Translations under genes and position numbers: made by a program
Source: Brevibacterium yomogidense
Lineage (GTDB): Bacteria; Actinomycetota; Actinomycetes; Actinomycetales; Brevibacteriaceae
Assembly (NCBI RefSeq): GCF_900163715.1
Contig: NZ_FWFF01000019.1
Location: forward strand, 62,001 to 126,000
Direction of reading: 5' to 3'
DNA: 64,000 nucleotides
In this document: piece by piece, positions 51,144 to 60,337 of the stretch
Position numbering within the stretch: the stretch's first letter is position 1
Layout: every line of letters begins with the position of its first letter
The notes under the pieces: generated by a model
What the model was told of the DNA's origin: nothing
Seen by the model: only the letters and a program-made list of their open reading frames with translations
The model's database searches: none

Positions 51144-52133
51144 GTGCCCGTTCCCTTGAGCATTCTCGACCTCGTCTCCATCTCCGAAGGGTCGACGGCC
51201 CGTGACGGCATCGCCGCATCGGTGCGCTCTGCACAGCTCGCCGACCGCCTCGGCTACCGGAGGCTGTGGTTCGCGGAGCACCACAACACCGTGAACCTCG
51301 CTGCGAGTGCGACAGCACTGCTCATCGCCCACGCCGCCGAGGCGACGGAGACTATTCGTCTCGGATCCGGCGGCGTCATGCTCCCCAACCATGCGCCGCT
51401 CATGGTTGCCGAACAGTACGGGACCCTCGCGAACATGTACGGCGACCGGATCGATCTGGGCCTCGGACGAGCGCCCGGCACCGATCAGATGACCGCACAG
51501 GCGCTCGCGCGTTCGTCGGCAGAGCCCCAGGCGTTCGCTCAGAACATCTACGACCTGCAGGGATGGTTCGGTGAAGAGGGCCGGGCTCACACCACGCCGA
51601 TCATCTCTGCCGTCTCCGCACACACGAACGTGCCGATCTGGGTGCTGGGTTCCACCGTGAACGGTGCTGCGATCGCAGGTCAGCTGGGGCTGCCGTTCTC
51701 GGTAGCCTCGCACTTCGCTCCCGACCAGATCGACCAGGCGATCCGCGTCTACCGCGAATCCTTCACGACGGAATCGCCGACCGCGCAGATCGATGAGCCC
51801 TACGTCATGGCAGGCATCAACGTGATGGTCGCGCCCACGGATGAGGAAGCGGCCTACGAGTTCACGACGGTCGGGCAGATGTTCATGGACCTCAGCTCCG
51901 GCGGTCGGCGCAAGCTCCAGCCTCCGATCGAGCCGGAGGCGTTCGCCGCTCGTGGCGGAAGACGCAATCCGATGCTGGAGATCAGTGCGGTCGGCTCCCC
52001 GTCGACTGTGAAGGGCCAGCTCGATGCCTTCGTCGAGCGCACCGGCGCCGACGAGCTCATCACCGTCACCTACGCGTACGATCCTGCAGTCCGCGACCGC
52101 ACGCTCCAGATGCTGGCGGACGTCTGGTTCTGA
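51144..52133 (+). CDS. LLM class flavin-dependent oxidoreductase
   Basis: The 329-residue TIM barrel belongs to the bacterial luciferase-like monooxygenases. LWFAEHHNTVNLAASATALLIAHAA and GVMLPNHAPLMVAEQYGTL are hallmarks of the MsnO8/alkanal-monooxygenase-like group, and DLGLGRAPG is the following loop. It would use FMNH2 or F420H2 from a reductase; none is encoded nearby. GTG 51144 has AGAGGAG 9 nt upstream. It follows marR by 141 nt with its own ribosome site. A 9-bp hairpin at 52155-52175 lies right after it and reaches into the end of the ligase fragment. Confidence 0.9.
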   Translation: MPVPLSILDLVSISEGSTARDGIAASVRSAQLADRLGYRRLWFAEHHNTVNLAASATALLIAHAAEATETIRLGSGGVMLPNHAPLMVAEQYGTLANMYGDRIDLGLGRAPGTDQMTAQALARSSAEPQAFAQNIYDLQGWFGEEGRAHTTPIISAVSAHTNVPIWVLGSTVNGAAIAGQLGLPFSVASHFAPDQIDQAIRVYRESFTTESPTAQIDEPYVMAGINVMVAPTDEEAAYEFTTVGQMFMDLSSGGRRKLQPPIEPEAFAARGGRRNPMLEISAVGSPSTVKGQLDAFVERTGADELITVTYAYDPAVRDRTLQMLADVWF

Positions 52134-52166
52134 CTGCCGCGTGCCCAGATGCGAGAGGGCTGAGGC

Positions 52167-52805
52167 TCAGCCCTCCTCCCACGCCACCTCGTCGGGTTCC
52201 TTGTCGGGCCTGAGCCCGCGCCACACAGGGTGACGGAGTCGTCCGTCACGCGTCAGACCGCTGTGCCGCACCTCGCCGACCAGCTTCGGGCTCACCCACG
52301 TCGCGTCCCTGCGGTCCTCGGTGGGCACATCCGTCGCCGCCGGCGTCTTCCTGCGCATACGGGCCAAGCGGGTGTGGAGGGCGTCGAGCTCCTCGTCATC
52401 GAACCCGCTGCCGGCGCGACCCGCGTAGTGCAGCGTCCCGTCGATCGGCACCGCCAGCAGCAGGGACCCGAACGTGTGTGCGCGAGAGCCGTGGCCCTCG
52501 CGCCACCCGATGACGATGACCTCCTGGTGCTTCTCGTGCTTGATCTTCACCCAGTTCTCCGAGCGTCGACCGGACCGATAGTCACTGTCGACGTGCTTCG
52601 CGACGATGCCCTCCAGCCCCAGCTCCAGACTCACATCGAGCGCAGTGTGCAGAGGGACGCCGAGGTCGTCGGGCACCTGCACATGGCTGCCCGGCTCCAG
52701 CCGGTCGGTGAGCAGGCTGCGCCTCTGCGTGTACGACCGATCGCTACGCTGGTTGAACAGCAATGCTAGTACCGTCGAGGCACCTGCGACAGGGGTTGAG
52801 GACAT
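52167..52805 (-). pseudogene. Truncated ATP-dependent DNA ligase (C-terminal part of LigD ligase domain)
   Basis: The open frame of 212 codons matches only the second half of a LigD ligase domain: motif IV region LELGLEGIVAKHVDSDY, motif V ENWVKIKHEK and the OB-fold to KLVGEVRHSGLTRDGRLRHPVW. The first half, including the KxDG adenylation lysine, and the polymerase and phosphoesterase domains are missing. Homology begins at about residue 23 (RSYTQRRSLL); the preceding residues (MSSTPVAGASTVLALLFNQ) look unrelated to the family. It cannot form ligase-AMP. It is divergent from Ku with 22 nt between starts, the usual ku-ligD arrangement, which points to a deletion of the ligD 5' part. Confidence 0.72.
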
Positions 52806-52827
52806 GCGCGCGATCTAGTCGGGAACC

Positions 52828-53883
52828 GTGGCGTTCGGGTTGGTGAGCGTGCCCGTGAAGCTCTACTCCGCGACGCGCTCACACGACATCTCACTCCATC
52901 AGGTCCACGATGAGGACGGTGGTCGGATCCGCTACCAGCGCCGATGCGAGGTGTGCGAGAAGAAGATCGACTACGACCACATCGAGAAGGCCTACGACGA
53001 CGGAGAGGACACCGTCGTCATCACAGACGAGGACCTGAAGGCGATGCCGGCGGAGGAGGAGAAGGAGATCGAGGTCGTGCAGTTCGTCCCCGACGAGCAG
53101 ATCGACCCGATGATGTTCGAGAAGAGCTACTACCTCGAACCGGCATCGAAGAATCCGAAAGCCTACGCGCTCCTGCGAGAGACCCTGGAGGAAGCGGGTC
53201 GCACTGCGATCGTCACCTTCGCGCTCAGGTCTCGCACTCGGCTGGCGGCTCTGCGCGTGCGCGACGACGTGATCGTTCTGCAGACGATGCTGTGGGCGGA
53301 TGAGATCCGGTCGTCCGACGGCGTCTCCAGCGGCGGCGAGGCGAAGATCAGCGCTCGGGAGCGGAAGATGGCCCGGTCACTCGTCGACCAGTTCTCCGAG
53401 GACTTCGAGCCGGAGCAGTTCGTCGACGAATACCAGGAGCAGCTGCGAACACTCATCGAGGAGAAGCTCGAGCACGGCGACGCGATCGACACGGACGCCA
53501 CGTTCGGTGACGTCGACGAGGGCGAAGCAGAGGGCGGCGACGTCATCGACCTCATGGAGGCACTCAAGCGCAGCGTCGACGAGAGGCGGAAGAGCGCTCC
53601 GAAGAAGAGCGGTAGTTCATCGAAGAGCTCCTCCTCGAAGAAGGCTTCGGGCGGACGATCCGCAGGGAAGAAGCGGGCTGGCGCGACGTCGAAGGCAGAG
53701 TCCTCAGCGAAGCCCTCTGCGAAGAAGGGGTCCGCCAAGAAGGGCTCCTCGAAGACGGGCGCTGAGAAGAAAGCCTCCGCGAAGAAGGGCTCCGCGACGA
53801 AAGCCTTCGCGAGGAAGGGTTCATCGGAGGCGGAGGGCTCCTCGACGAAGAAGAGTCCCGCGAAGTCCAAGAAGAGCGCCTGA
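52828..53883 (+). CDS. ku: Ku protein of NHEJ, 5' end interrupted by an amber codon
   Basis: Ku dimers thread onto DNA ends and recruit LigD. The expected start, ATG 52804, reads Met-Arg-Ala-Ile and then TAG at 52816-52818, exactly where the family has Trp (MRAIW). The frame continues without break in full homology (GTVAFGLVSVPVKLYSATR), so a TGG-to-TAG change is likely. Restart at GTG 52828 would lose only 8 residues, but no good ribosome site precedes it. The core (about 1-250) is intact, with CEVCEKKIDYDHI. Residues about 255-351 are a Lys/Ser/Ala-rich histone-like tail that binds DNA. Function is uncertain. Confidence 0.8.
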   Translation: MAFGLVSVPVKLYSATRSHDISLHQVHDEDGGRIRYQRRCEVCEKKIDYDHIEKAYDDGEDTVVITDEDLKAMPAEEEKEIEVVQFVPDEQIDPMMFEKSYYLEPASKNPKAYALLRETLEEAGRTAIVTFALRSRTRLAALRVRDDVIVLQTMLWADEIRSSDGVSSGGEAKISARERKMARSLVDQFSEDFEPEQFVDEYQEQLRTLIEEKLEHGDAIDTDATFGDVDEGEAEGGDVIDLMEALKRSVDERRKSAPKKSGSSSKSSSSKKASGGRSAGKKRAGATSKAESSAKPSAKKGSAKKGSSKTGAEKKASAKKGSATKAFARKGSSEAEGSSTKKSPAKSKKSA

Positions 53884-53891
53884 GTTCTCGG

Positions 53892-54920
53892 TCAGAAGAG
53901 CGCGGGCTGCGCTGTGCGCGGAGCGGTCGGGGCTGCGGGCGCTGGCTCCGGAGTCTCTTCATCGTTCTGACCCGTCAGGCCGTGGCGTGCTATGAGTGGG
54001 CTGATGCGCCGCGCGAGCATTCGTCGGTAGGCCTGAGGTGCGTACGCGGAATGTGCGTACATCCCGGCATAGGCGTCCATCACCTCCGGACGCTGTTTCC
54101 TCAACCATCCGAAGTACCACTCGCGGGCGCCGGGGCGCAGATGCAGTGCACCGTAGACAACGCGATGGGCGCCAGCCTCTGCGATGGCGGACAGTGCGTC
54201 ATCGAGCTGCTGCGTGGAGTCGGTGAGGTAGGGGAGGACCGGCATGAGGAACACGCTGACCCTGAACCCAAGATCTGCCGCCGCCCGGACCGTTGCGAGC
54301 CGCGCTCTGGTCGAGGGCGTGCCCGGTTCGATCGACTGCTGCAGCTCGTCATCGAACACGGCGATGGACATCGCGAGGTCCACTGGGACCTCCTCGGCGG
54401 CCCGTGCCAGCAGCGGCAGGTCGCGGCGCAGGAGTGTGCCCTTCGTGAGAAGGGAGAAGGGGGTGTCGCTGCCGGCCAGTGCCTCGATGATCCCGGGCAT
54501 CAGCCGGTATCGTCCTTCGGCACGCTGGTAGGGGTCTGTGTTGGTACCCAGAGCCACGTGCTCGCGTCCCCACCGCGGCCGGTTCACCTCTGCGGAGAGG
54601 ACGTCGGCCACGTTGACCTTCACGACGACCTGCTGGTCGAAGTCGCTTCCGGAATCCAGATCCAAGTAGGTGTGGGTGTTCCGCGCGAAGCAGTAGACGC
54701 AGGCATGAGAGCACCCGCGGTAGGGGTTGACCGTCCATTCGAACGGCATTGAGCTGCGGGCGGGGACGCGGTTCAGGGCGGACTTCGCGCGCACCTCGTG
54801 GAACCGCATCCCCGCGAACTCCGGGACGGTCGTCGTCCGTAGGAGCCCGGGCAGCTCGAGTGTTCCCGTCGCACCGGCGATACCGGAGTCATCTGTTGTG
54901 CTCTGTGCGTTCCACCTCAT
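53892..54920 (-). CDS. Rv2578c-family radical SAM protein
   Basis: The 342-residue protein has the 4Fe-4S SAM motif C-x3-C-x2-C in YRGCSHACVYCFARN, followed by GTNTDPYQRAEGRYRLMPGIIEAL and a TIM-barrel-like series (LTKGTLLRRDL, LAMSIAVFDDE), which define the Rv2578c/SplB-like radical SAM family. The reaction is unknown. A longer frame to 55727 runs antisense over yceI and is rejected. The ATG 54920 lies 7 nt after TCTAAT, suggesting a leaderless message. It converges with the Ku gene, with stops 8 nt apart. Confidence 0.88.
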   Translation of the reverse strand: MRWNAQSTTDDSGIAGATGTLELPGLLRTTTVPEFAGMRFHEVRAKSALNRVPARSSMPFEWTVNPYRGCSHACVYCFARNTHTYLDLDSGSDFDQQVVVKVNVADVLSAEVNRPRWGREHVALGTNTDPYQRAEGRYRLMPGIIEALAGSDTPFSLLTKGTLLRRDLPLLARAAEEVPVDLAMSIAVFDDELQQSIEPGTPSTRARLATVRAAADLGFRVSVFLMPVLPYLTDSTQQLDDALSAIAEAGAHRVVYGALHLRPGAREWYFGWLRKQRPEVMDAYAGMYAHSAYAPQAYRRMLARRISPLIARHGLTGQNDEETPEPAPAAPTAPRTAQPALF

Positions 54921-54927
54921 AACAGGA

Positions 54928-54933
54928 ATTAGA
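54928..54933 (-). promoter_or_regulatory. -10 box of leaderless radical SAM gene promoter
   Basis: TCTAAT on the reverse strand ends 7 nt before ATG 54920; it matches the -10 consensus at five of six positions. Confidence 0.6.
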
Positions 54934-55056
54934 ACAGGTGAACGAATATTGCGCAAGGGCGCGCGGCCCTCCGCGGATGCGCGGCCCTCCGTGAGCGGGC
55001 GCACCCGCCGGCCGCAGGGTGTGACCTGAATCTCTGCAGTGAAACCATGAAGCCCC

Positions 55057-55085
55057 TTGCGCATGGTTAAACTTTCAACTAATGT
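55057..55085 (+). promoter_or_regulatory. Promoter of yceI
   Basis: TTGCGC (55057-55062) and TAATGT (55080-55085) are 17 nt apart, 41 nt before the start codon. The spacer is AT-rich for this genome (TTAAACTTTCAAC), which may hold a regulator site. Confidence 0.6.
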
Positions 55086-55125
55086 CTTAAATGTAGTCAC
55101 ACACACAACGACTTGAGGAGAAACA

Positions 55126-55674
55126 ATGACTGCTCTGCCGAACAACCTGACAGCCGGAACCTGGAACATCGACGCCGTCCACTCGAAGTTCGCCTTCATC
55201 GCTCGCCACGCTGGCGTCTCGAAGGTCCGCGGCCAGTTCGACGTGATCGGCGGCGAGGTCGTCGTCGGAGAGGACTTCGAGAGCAGCACGGTCAGTGCAG
55301 AGGCCGACGCCTCCTCCATCACCACCGGCAACGAGCACCGTGACGGACACCTGCAGTCGGGTGACTTCCTCCTGGCCGAGGAGAACCCGAAGGTCGTCTT
55401 CGAATCCACCGGCATCTCGAACTTCGATGGCGAGGAGTTCGACCTGACGGGCAAGCTCACGATGCGCGGCATCACCAAGGACATCACTCTCAAGGCGGAG
55501 TTCGGCGGTGCGGCTGAAGACCCGAACGGAAACATCGTCTCGGGCTTCTCCGCCACCGGCCGCATCAACCGCAAGGACTGGGACATGAACTTCGAGGCCG
55601 TGCTCAAGGGCGGCGAGCTGCTCGTGTCCGACAAGGTCACCATCGAGATCGACATCGAAGCGGTCAAGGCCTGA
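55126..55674 (+). CDS. YceI family lipid-binding lipocalin-like protein
   Basis: The 182 residues form a YceI beta-barrel: GTWNIDAVHSKFAFIARHAGVSKVRGQF at the N-terminus, SGDFLLAEENPKVVFEST in the middle and TGKLTMRGITKDITLKAEF later. Members bind polyisoprenoid-type lipids and are often induced by stress. No signal peptide is present, so the protein is cytoplasmic. GAGGAG lies 7 nt before the ATG, and a clear promoter is upstream. It ends at a very strong terminator shared with the convergent aminotransferase gene. Confidence 0.92.
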   Translation: MTALPNNLTAGTWNIDAVHSKFAFIARHAGVSKVRGQFDVIGGEVVVGEDFESSTVSAEADASSITTGNEHRDGHLQSGDFLLAEENPKVVFESTGISNFDGEEFDLTGKLTMRGITKDITLKAEFGGAAEDPNGNIVSGFSATGRINRKDWDMNFEAVLKGGELLVSDKVTIEIDIEAVKA

Positions 55675-55720
55675 CACAGCTGCAACCAGCGATTGGAGCG
55701 GCGGACGCTTCCGCCTGAAC

Positions 55721-55773
55721 CACGCAATGACGAAGCCCGAGGTGCTAAGCATCTCGGGCTTCGTCATTGCGTG
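55721..55773. terminator. Shared terminator of yceI and the aminotransferase gene
   Basis: The arms 55721-55741 and 55753-55773 form a perfect 21-bp stem; three more pairs lie inside (55743-55745 with 55749-55751), leaving a small loop. The helix is nearly 25 bp long in all. Confidence 0.88.
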
Positions 55774-55835
55774 GCGCGCCGGCACAGCCGGCCTCACTCA
55801 GCCTCGGCAAGCCGGCCTCTGCAAGCCGGCTCCAG

Positions 55836-57152
55836 TCAGCCGGCGAGCGTCTGCGCGTAGGCGCGGAACCGGGCCGCGGCCTCGGCGACGTCGTCGGCGG
55901 CCTTGCAGAACGAGTAGCGGACGACCGCGGCCATCGCGTCGGCGGTCGCGGACCCGGACTGGCACAGGGCGGGCACCGGAACGCCGGTGACGCCGACCTC
56001 GCGGGTCAGGCGCTCGTTCAGTGCGAATGCGTCCACGGCCGCATCCGTGAACCCCTTGAAGTCCACCAGCACGAAGTACCCCGATGCGGGGACCACGACC
56101 TCCGCCCCCGGGACCTCTCGCAGCGCCGCGACCAGGTCGTCGCGCCGTGCCGCGAGCGTCCGCCTGTTCTCCGCGAGGAACTCCGGATGCTCGATCAGCG
56201 CGTCGGCGATCGCGGGCTGGAGCGGCGCTCCGCTCGTGAAAGTGAGGTACTGCTTCACCGCGCGCACGGCCTCGAGCACGGCGGGGGAGCCGATCAGCCA
56301 CCCGATCTTCCACCCCGTCGCGTTGAAGGCCTTGCCCGCCGATGACACGGTGACGACCCGGGAGCTGTCCAGCACCGCCGCAGGTGCCGTGTGGGTCCCG
56401 TCGAAGACCAGATGCTCGTAGACCTCGTCCGTGAGCAGCCACGCATCGACCGATTCGGCCAATGCCCCCACCCGGCGGATCTGCGCGGCATCGAGCACGA
56501 GGCCCGTGGGGTTGTGCGGGGTGTTCAGCAGCACGATCGAGGTGTTCTCGGAGAGCGCGTCCGCCAGCGCCTCGAAGTCGACCTGCACCGACCCGTCGTC
56601 GATCGTCAGTCCCACGGGACGCAGCCGTGCACCTGCGAGCGCGGCCGCGGCCGCGTACGAATCGTAGTAGGGCTCGAGCACGACGATGTCCGTGCCCCGC
56701 GGCGCGAGCGCGACGATCGTGGCCGTCAGCGCCTCCGTCGCCCCCGCCGTCACGAGGACGTCGGCGGCTGCGACGTCGTGGCCCCAGTCGCGCCGACGGT
56801 GCATCGCGATCGCTTCGCGGAGTGCGGGTACCCCTGAGGGCGGGGCGTACTGATTCGCACCCGCGCGCATCGCCTCGTATGCGGCGTCCAACAGGAACGC
56901 GGGTGCCGGATCACCCGGTGCGCCCTGACCCAGGTTCACCGCATCGTGCGACGCGGCCAGCTGCGTCATGCGTCCGAACACCGTCTCCTGGACCTCGCCG
57001 GCGGCGCTCACGAGGCCGGCCGCCTCGGACATCCGATGCCAGACCGGCTGCTCGCCCTCCAGACTGCCGGGCGCTCCCGTGTGATCGGTCATGCTGCGGT
57101 CCGCCGTGCTGTGATCCGCCATGCTGTGTTTCTCCGTGCTGCGTTCCGTCAT
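55836..57152 (-). CDS. Class I/II PLP-dependent aminotransferase (Rv0858c-like)
   Basis: The 438-residue protein has the fold-type I signatures [37 protein letters not shown] and the PLP lysine in [16 protein letters not shown]. It is closest in text to kynurenine/methionine aminotransferases (KBL/YbdL) and to Rv0858c, which is annotated as a DAP aminotransferase in mycobacteria; the substrate is not determined. The first about 30 residues are a His/Asp/Ser/Met repeat ([15 protein letters not shown]), so a later start such as Met41 is possible. Its ATG overlaps the stop of the hisN-like gene as ATGA. Confidence 0.87.
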   Translation of the reverse strand: MTERSTEKHSMADHSTADRSMTDHTGAPGSLEGEQPVWHRMSEAAGLVSAAGEVQETVFGRMTQLAASHDAVNLGQGAPGDPAPAFLLDAAYEAMRAGANQYAPPSGVPALREAIAMHRRRDWGHDVAAADVLVTAGATEALTATIVALAPRGTDIVVLEPYYDSYAAAAALAGARLRPVGLTIDDGSVQVDFEALADALSENTSIVLLNTPHNPTGLVLDAAQIRRVGALAESVDAWLLTDEVYEHLVFDGTHTAPAAVLDSSRVVTVSSAGKAFNATGWKIGWLIGSPAVLEAVRAVKQYLTFTSGAPLQPAIADALIEHPEFLAENRRTLAARRDDLVAALREVPGAEVVVPASGYFVLVDFKGFTDAAVDAFALNERLTREVGVTGVPVPALCQSGSATADAMAAVVRYSFCKAADDVAEAAARFRAYAQTLAG

Positions 57153-57937
57153 GAGCGCACCCCGATCCGGTCGATCGCTGAGTCGTGGAGGGCTCCGTTG
57201 CTCGCGACCGCGTCCGCACCGAACGGACCAGGGACCCCGTCGAGGCCGGTGAACCGTCCTCCGGCCTCCAGGACGATCGGGACGAGCGCGGCCATGTCGT
57301 AGAGCTCCAACTCCGGCTCCGCGGCGATGTCCACGACGCCCTCGGCCACCATCATGTAGGACCAGAAGTCACCGTAGGCGCGCGTGCGCCAGACGTCGTC
57401 GAGGAAGTCCAGGAACCCGTCGCGCAGCCCGCGCTCCTTCCATCCGCTCAGGGAGGAGTACGACACCGAGGCGTCGGCCAGGTCTCCGACCTGCGAGACC
57501 TCGATCGGCTGCGGCGGGCCGCCCGCCGTCGTGCGGTGCGCTCCACCGCCGATCCGGGCCCACCAGCGCAGGCCGAGGGCCGGCGCGCTCACCACGCCCA
57601 GGATCGGTTCGGTCCCGTCGTAGAGGCCGATGAGCGTCGCCCATACGGGGACTCCGCGGACGAAGTTCTTCGTCCCGTCGATGGGGTCGATGATCCAGCG
57701 GCGGCCGGTGTCGTCCCCACGGGACCCGTACTCCTCGCCCAGCAGCGCGTCGTCCGGGCGCCGGGTGGCCAGGACGTCCGACATGTGCTGCTCGACGGCG
57801 CGGTCGACCTCTGTGACGGGGGAGAGGTCGGGCTTCGACTCGACCGTGAAGTCATGGGCGGTGAAGCGCGGGAGCGAGATCGCGTCGGCGGCATCGGCCA
57901 GTTCGAGCGCGAGCGTGAGATCGTCTGCGGTGGTCAT
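57149..57937 (-). CDS. hisN: Inositol-monophosphatase family histidinol-phosphatase
   Basis: The 262-residue protein has the Mg-binding motifs of the FIG/IMPase superfamily: LLGEEYG, then [17 protein letters not shown] and the late [16 protein letters not shown]. The sequence is of the actinobacterial HisN type (histidinol phosphate to histidinol); inositol phosphatase activity is a possible alternative. TAGACT ends 6 nt before the ATG, so the message is leaderless. It is followed by the aminotransferase with a 4-nt overlap. HisN beside rsgA and aroA is a common arrangement in Micrococcales. Confidence 0.88.
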   Translation of the reverse strand: MTTADDLTLALELADAADAISLPRFTAHDFTVESKPDLSPVTEVDRAVEQHMSDVLATRRPDDALLGEEYGSRGDDTGRRWIIDPIDGTKNFVRGVPVWATLIGLYDGTEPILGVVSAPALGLRWWARIGGGAHRTTAGGPPQPIEVSQVGDLADASVSYSSLSGWKERGLRDGFLDFLDDVWRTRAYGDFWSYMMVAEGVVDIAAEPELELYDMAALVPIVLEAGGRFTGLDGVPGPFGADAVASNGALHDSAIDRIGVRS

Positions 57938-57943
57938 GGGTCA

Positions 57944-57949
57944 AGTCTA
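57944..57949 (-). promoter_or_regulatory. -10 box of leaderless hisN promoter
   Basis: TAGACT on the reverse strand ends 6 nt before the ATG at 57937. Confidence 0.65.
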
Positions 57950-57997
57950 GGGAGCCGGACGGCTCCTCGCGCTCGTGTCCGCGTGGTGTGCACGCGG

Positions 57998-59020
57998 TCA
58001 CGTGAGGTTGCCCAGCAGTCTCCGCAGGGACCTGAGGCGGCGCGTGCCCGCGGGACCGGCCGCGCCGGAGGCGACCCAGGCGTCGAGTGCGCAACCCGCC
58101 GCGCCCTCGGCGTGCGTGCAGCCGCGCGGGCAGTCTGCGGTGGCCGGGGTCAGCTCCTCGTACGCGGAGACGACGGCATCGGGGTCGATGTGGGCGAGGC
58201 CGAAGCTGCGGACCCCCGGAGTGTCGACCACCCAGCCGCCCTGCGGCAGCGGCAGCGCCCACGTCGACGACGACGTGTGACGGCCCGAACCGGTGTTCTC
58301 ATTCACGGAGCCGGTCGCACGGTCCGCACCGGGCACCAGGCGGTTGATGAGGGTGGACTTGCCCACGCCGGAATGGCCGAGCAGCACGCTCTGCCGATCT
58401 GCGAGGTGGGGGAGGAGAGCGTCCGTGCGCGGCAGGCCGGCCTCATCGAACCCGCACTCGACGATCTCCACATCGACATCCGCGAAGCGCTCACGGATCT
58501 GATCGGCCGGCGCCAGGTCCGTCTTGGTCACGGCCAGCAGCGGCCGGATCCCGGCGTCGAACGCTGCGACGATGGTCCGATCGAGGAAGCCCCACGACGG
58601 CTCCGGATCCGCGGTCGCCGTGACGGCCACGAGCGTGTCCGCGTTCGCGACGACGACGCGCTCTGTGGGATCCGTGTCGTCGGATGACCGGCGCAGGACC
58701 GTCGTGCGCTCCTCCACGGCGACGATCCGGGCCAGGGATCCGTCGTCGCCGCTCGTGTCGCCGACCATGCTGATGCGGTCGCCCGGGACGATGGCACGGC
58801 GGCGCAGGTGGGCGGCCCGGACGCAGGTGACGACCGGGGCCTCGGCGGAGGCGGACGCCAGGTCAGTGCCGGCGATGACGCGGTAGCGGCCCCTGTCGAC
58901 CGACACGATGACCCCGCGCACCGCATCCGCATAGTCCGGACGCTGCTTGGTGCGCGGACGGCTGCCGCGCCGGCTGGGGCGCGGACGGTACTCCTCGTCG
59001 CTCGTGATGACGCGACCCAT
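57998..59020 (-). CDS. rsgA: Ribosome small subunit-dependent GTPase A
   Basis: This circularly permuted GTPase (340 aa) assists 30S maturation. Order of motifs: OB-fold (about 30-110), G4 AVTKTDLA, G1 GHSGVGKS, G3 VDTPG, then the C-terminal zinc module with CPRGCTHAEGAAGCALDAW (Cys-Cys-His-Cys type). The N-terminus is basic (RPRPSRRGSRPRTKQRPDYADAV), as usual. The start lies 15 nt after the aroA stop with only a weak ribosome site, so translation is probably coupled to aroA. Confidence 0.93.
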   Translation of the reverse strand: MGRVITSDEEYRPRPSRRGSRPRTKQRPDYADAVRGVIVSVDRGRYRVIAGTDLASASAEAPVVTCVRAAHLRRRAIVPGDRISMVGDTSGDDGSLARIVAVEERTTVLRRSSDDTDPTERVVVANADTLVAVTATADPEPSWGFLDRTIVAAFDAGIRPLLAVTKTDLAPADQIRERFADVDVEIVECGFDEAGLPRTDALLPHLADRQSVLLGHSGVGKSTLINRLVPGADRATGSVNENTGSGRHTSSSTWALPLPQGGWVVDTPGVRSFGLAHIDPDAVVSAYEELTPATADCPRGCTHAEGAAGCALDAWVASGAAGPAGTRRLRSLRRLLGNLT

Positions 59021-59035
59021 ATCCGGTGTGAGCGC

Positions 59036-60337
59036 TCAGGCGCCCACGGCCTCCGTCCACAGGTCGACGAACGACGGCATGGTCTTCGACACCGTGTCCG
59101 GGTCGTCGAGCACCAGACCGGGTACGCGGAGGGCGACGATCGCACCGGCCATCACCATGCGGTGATCGTGGTAGGTGCTCCAGACCGACGGGGTGTGCGG
59201 GGGCGAGCGGAACGTGAGGGTGTCGGCACCCTCGTCCACGACGGCACCGGCCTTCGTGAGCTCCGTCGTGAGGGCGGCCAGCCTGTCCGTCTCATGACCG
59301 CGCAGATGGCCGATCCCGCGCAGCGTGCTGGTGCCCGTGGCGAAGGCGGCGACCGCCGCGGTCACGGGGGTGAGCTCGCCGACGTCGGACAGATCGAGGT
59401 CGACCGCCGGCAGCTCTGCGGGTCCGGTCACCGTGAGCCCGTTCCGGTCCTGCTCCACCTGACCGCCGAAGGCCTCTGCGACGCGCCGGAACTCGTTGCC
59501 CGCCTGCGTGGTGTGGACGGGCCAGTGGGGGATCGTCACGCTCCCGCCCGTCACGAGTGCCGCGGCGAGGAACGGGGCGGCGTTCGACAGGTCCGGTTCG
59601 ACGATGACGTCGAGTCCGCGCGGCCTGCCCGGCTGGACGACCCAGTGCCCCGGCTCCGGCTCCTCGACGAGGACCCCCGCATCGGACAGCACCTCGACGG
59701 TCATGTCGATGTGGGGCCGGGACGGCAGCGTCTGTCCCGTATGCGTCACCTCGACGCCGAGGTCGAAGAGGCTCCCGGAGAGCAGCAGTCCGGAGACGAA
59801 CTGGCTCGAGGCCGAGGCATCGATGCTCACGTGCCCGCCGCGCATGCCCTGCGGGGCGTCGATGCGAAACGGCAGCCGACCGTCCGACGAATCGATGGTG
59901 GCACCCAGCGATTCGAGCGAGTCGAGGATGGTCGACATCGGCCGTGTGTACGCCGTCTCATCGCCATCGAAGTGCACGGGCCGACCCGTCGCCGCGGCCA
60001 GGGCCGGGACGAAGCGCATGACCGTGCCGGCGAGTCCGCAGTCGACGGCGAGCGGCGAACGATCGCCGCCGGCCGGGGATCCGAAGGGGATGGGGGAGAT
60101 CCGAAGAGCGCCGCCCTCATCCTCCTCGACGCCGGCGCCCAGGCTGCGGACGGCCTCGATCATGAGGGTCGAGTCGCGGCTGACCAGCGGATTGCGGATG
60201 ACGGACGGGGAGTCCGCCGCCGCAGCCGTGACGAGATAGCGATTCGTGAGGGACTTGGAACCGGGGACCGTGACGGTCGCCCGGACCGGTCCGTGCGCGG
60301 CAGGTGCCGCCCAGCGTGACGCCTCAGGACCCGCCAT
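59036..60337 (-). CDS. aroA: 3-phosphoshikimate 1-carboxyvinyltransferase (EPSP synthase)
   Basis: It joins PEP and shikimate 3-phosphate in aromatic amino acid synthesis. The 433 residues include VPGSKSLTNRYLV (PEP and substrate-binding lysine), DCGLAGTVMRF (the GNAGTAMR-like loop, here with a divergent start), DASASSQFVSGLLL, VEPDLSNAAPF and the C-terminal YHDHRMVMA. ATG 60337 overlaps the stop of the upstream DoxX gene by one nt (TGATG); the longer frame to 60424 overlaps it further and is rejected. The sequence is of the actinobacterial class and not of the glyphosate-tolerant class II by obvious motif. Confidence 0.93.
   Translation of the reverse strand: MAGPEASRWAAPAAHGPVRATVTVPGSKSLTNRYLVTAAAADSPSVIRNPLVSRDSTLMIEAVRSLGAGVEEDEGGALRISPIPFGSPAGGDRSPLAVDCGLAGTVMRFVPALAAATGRPVHFDGDETAYTRPMSTILDSLESLGATIDSSDGRLPFRIDAPQGMRGGHVSIDASASSQFVSGLLLSGSLFDLGVEVTHTGQTLPSRPHIDMTVEVLSDAGVLVEEPEPGHWVVQPGRPRGLDVIVEPDLSNAAPFLAAALVTGGSVTIPHWPVHTTQAGNEFRRVAEAFGGQVEQDRNGLTVTGPAELPAVDLDLSDVGELTPVTAAVAAFATGTSTLRGIGHLRGHETDRLAALTTELTKAGAVVDEGADTLTFRSPPHTPSVWSTYHDHRMVMAGAIVALRVPGLVLDDPDTVSKTMPSFVDLWTEAVGA

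Noticed and set aside
53892..55727. Long reverse frame of 611 codons
   Set aside because: Only the part from 54920 down matches the radical SAM family; the rest is antisense to yceI.
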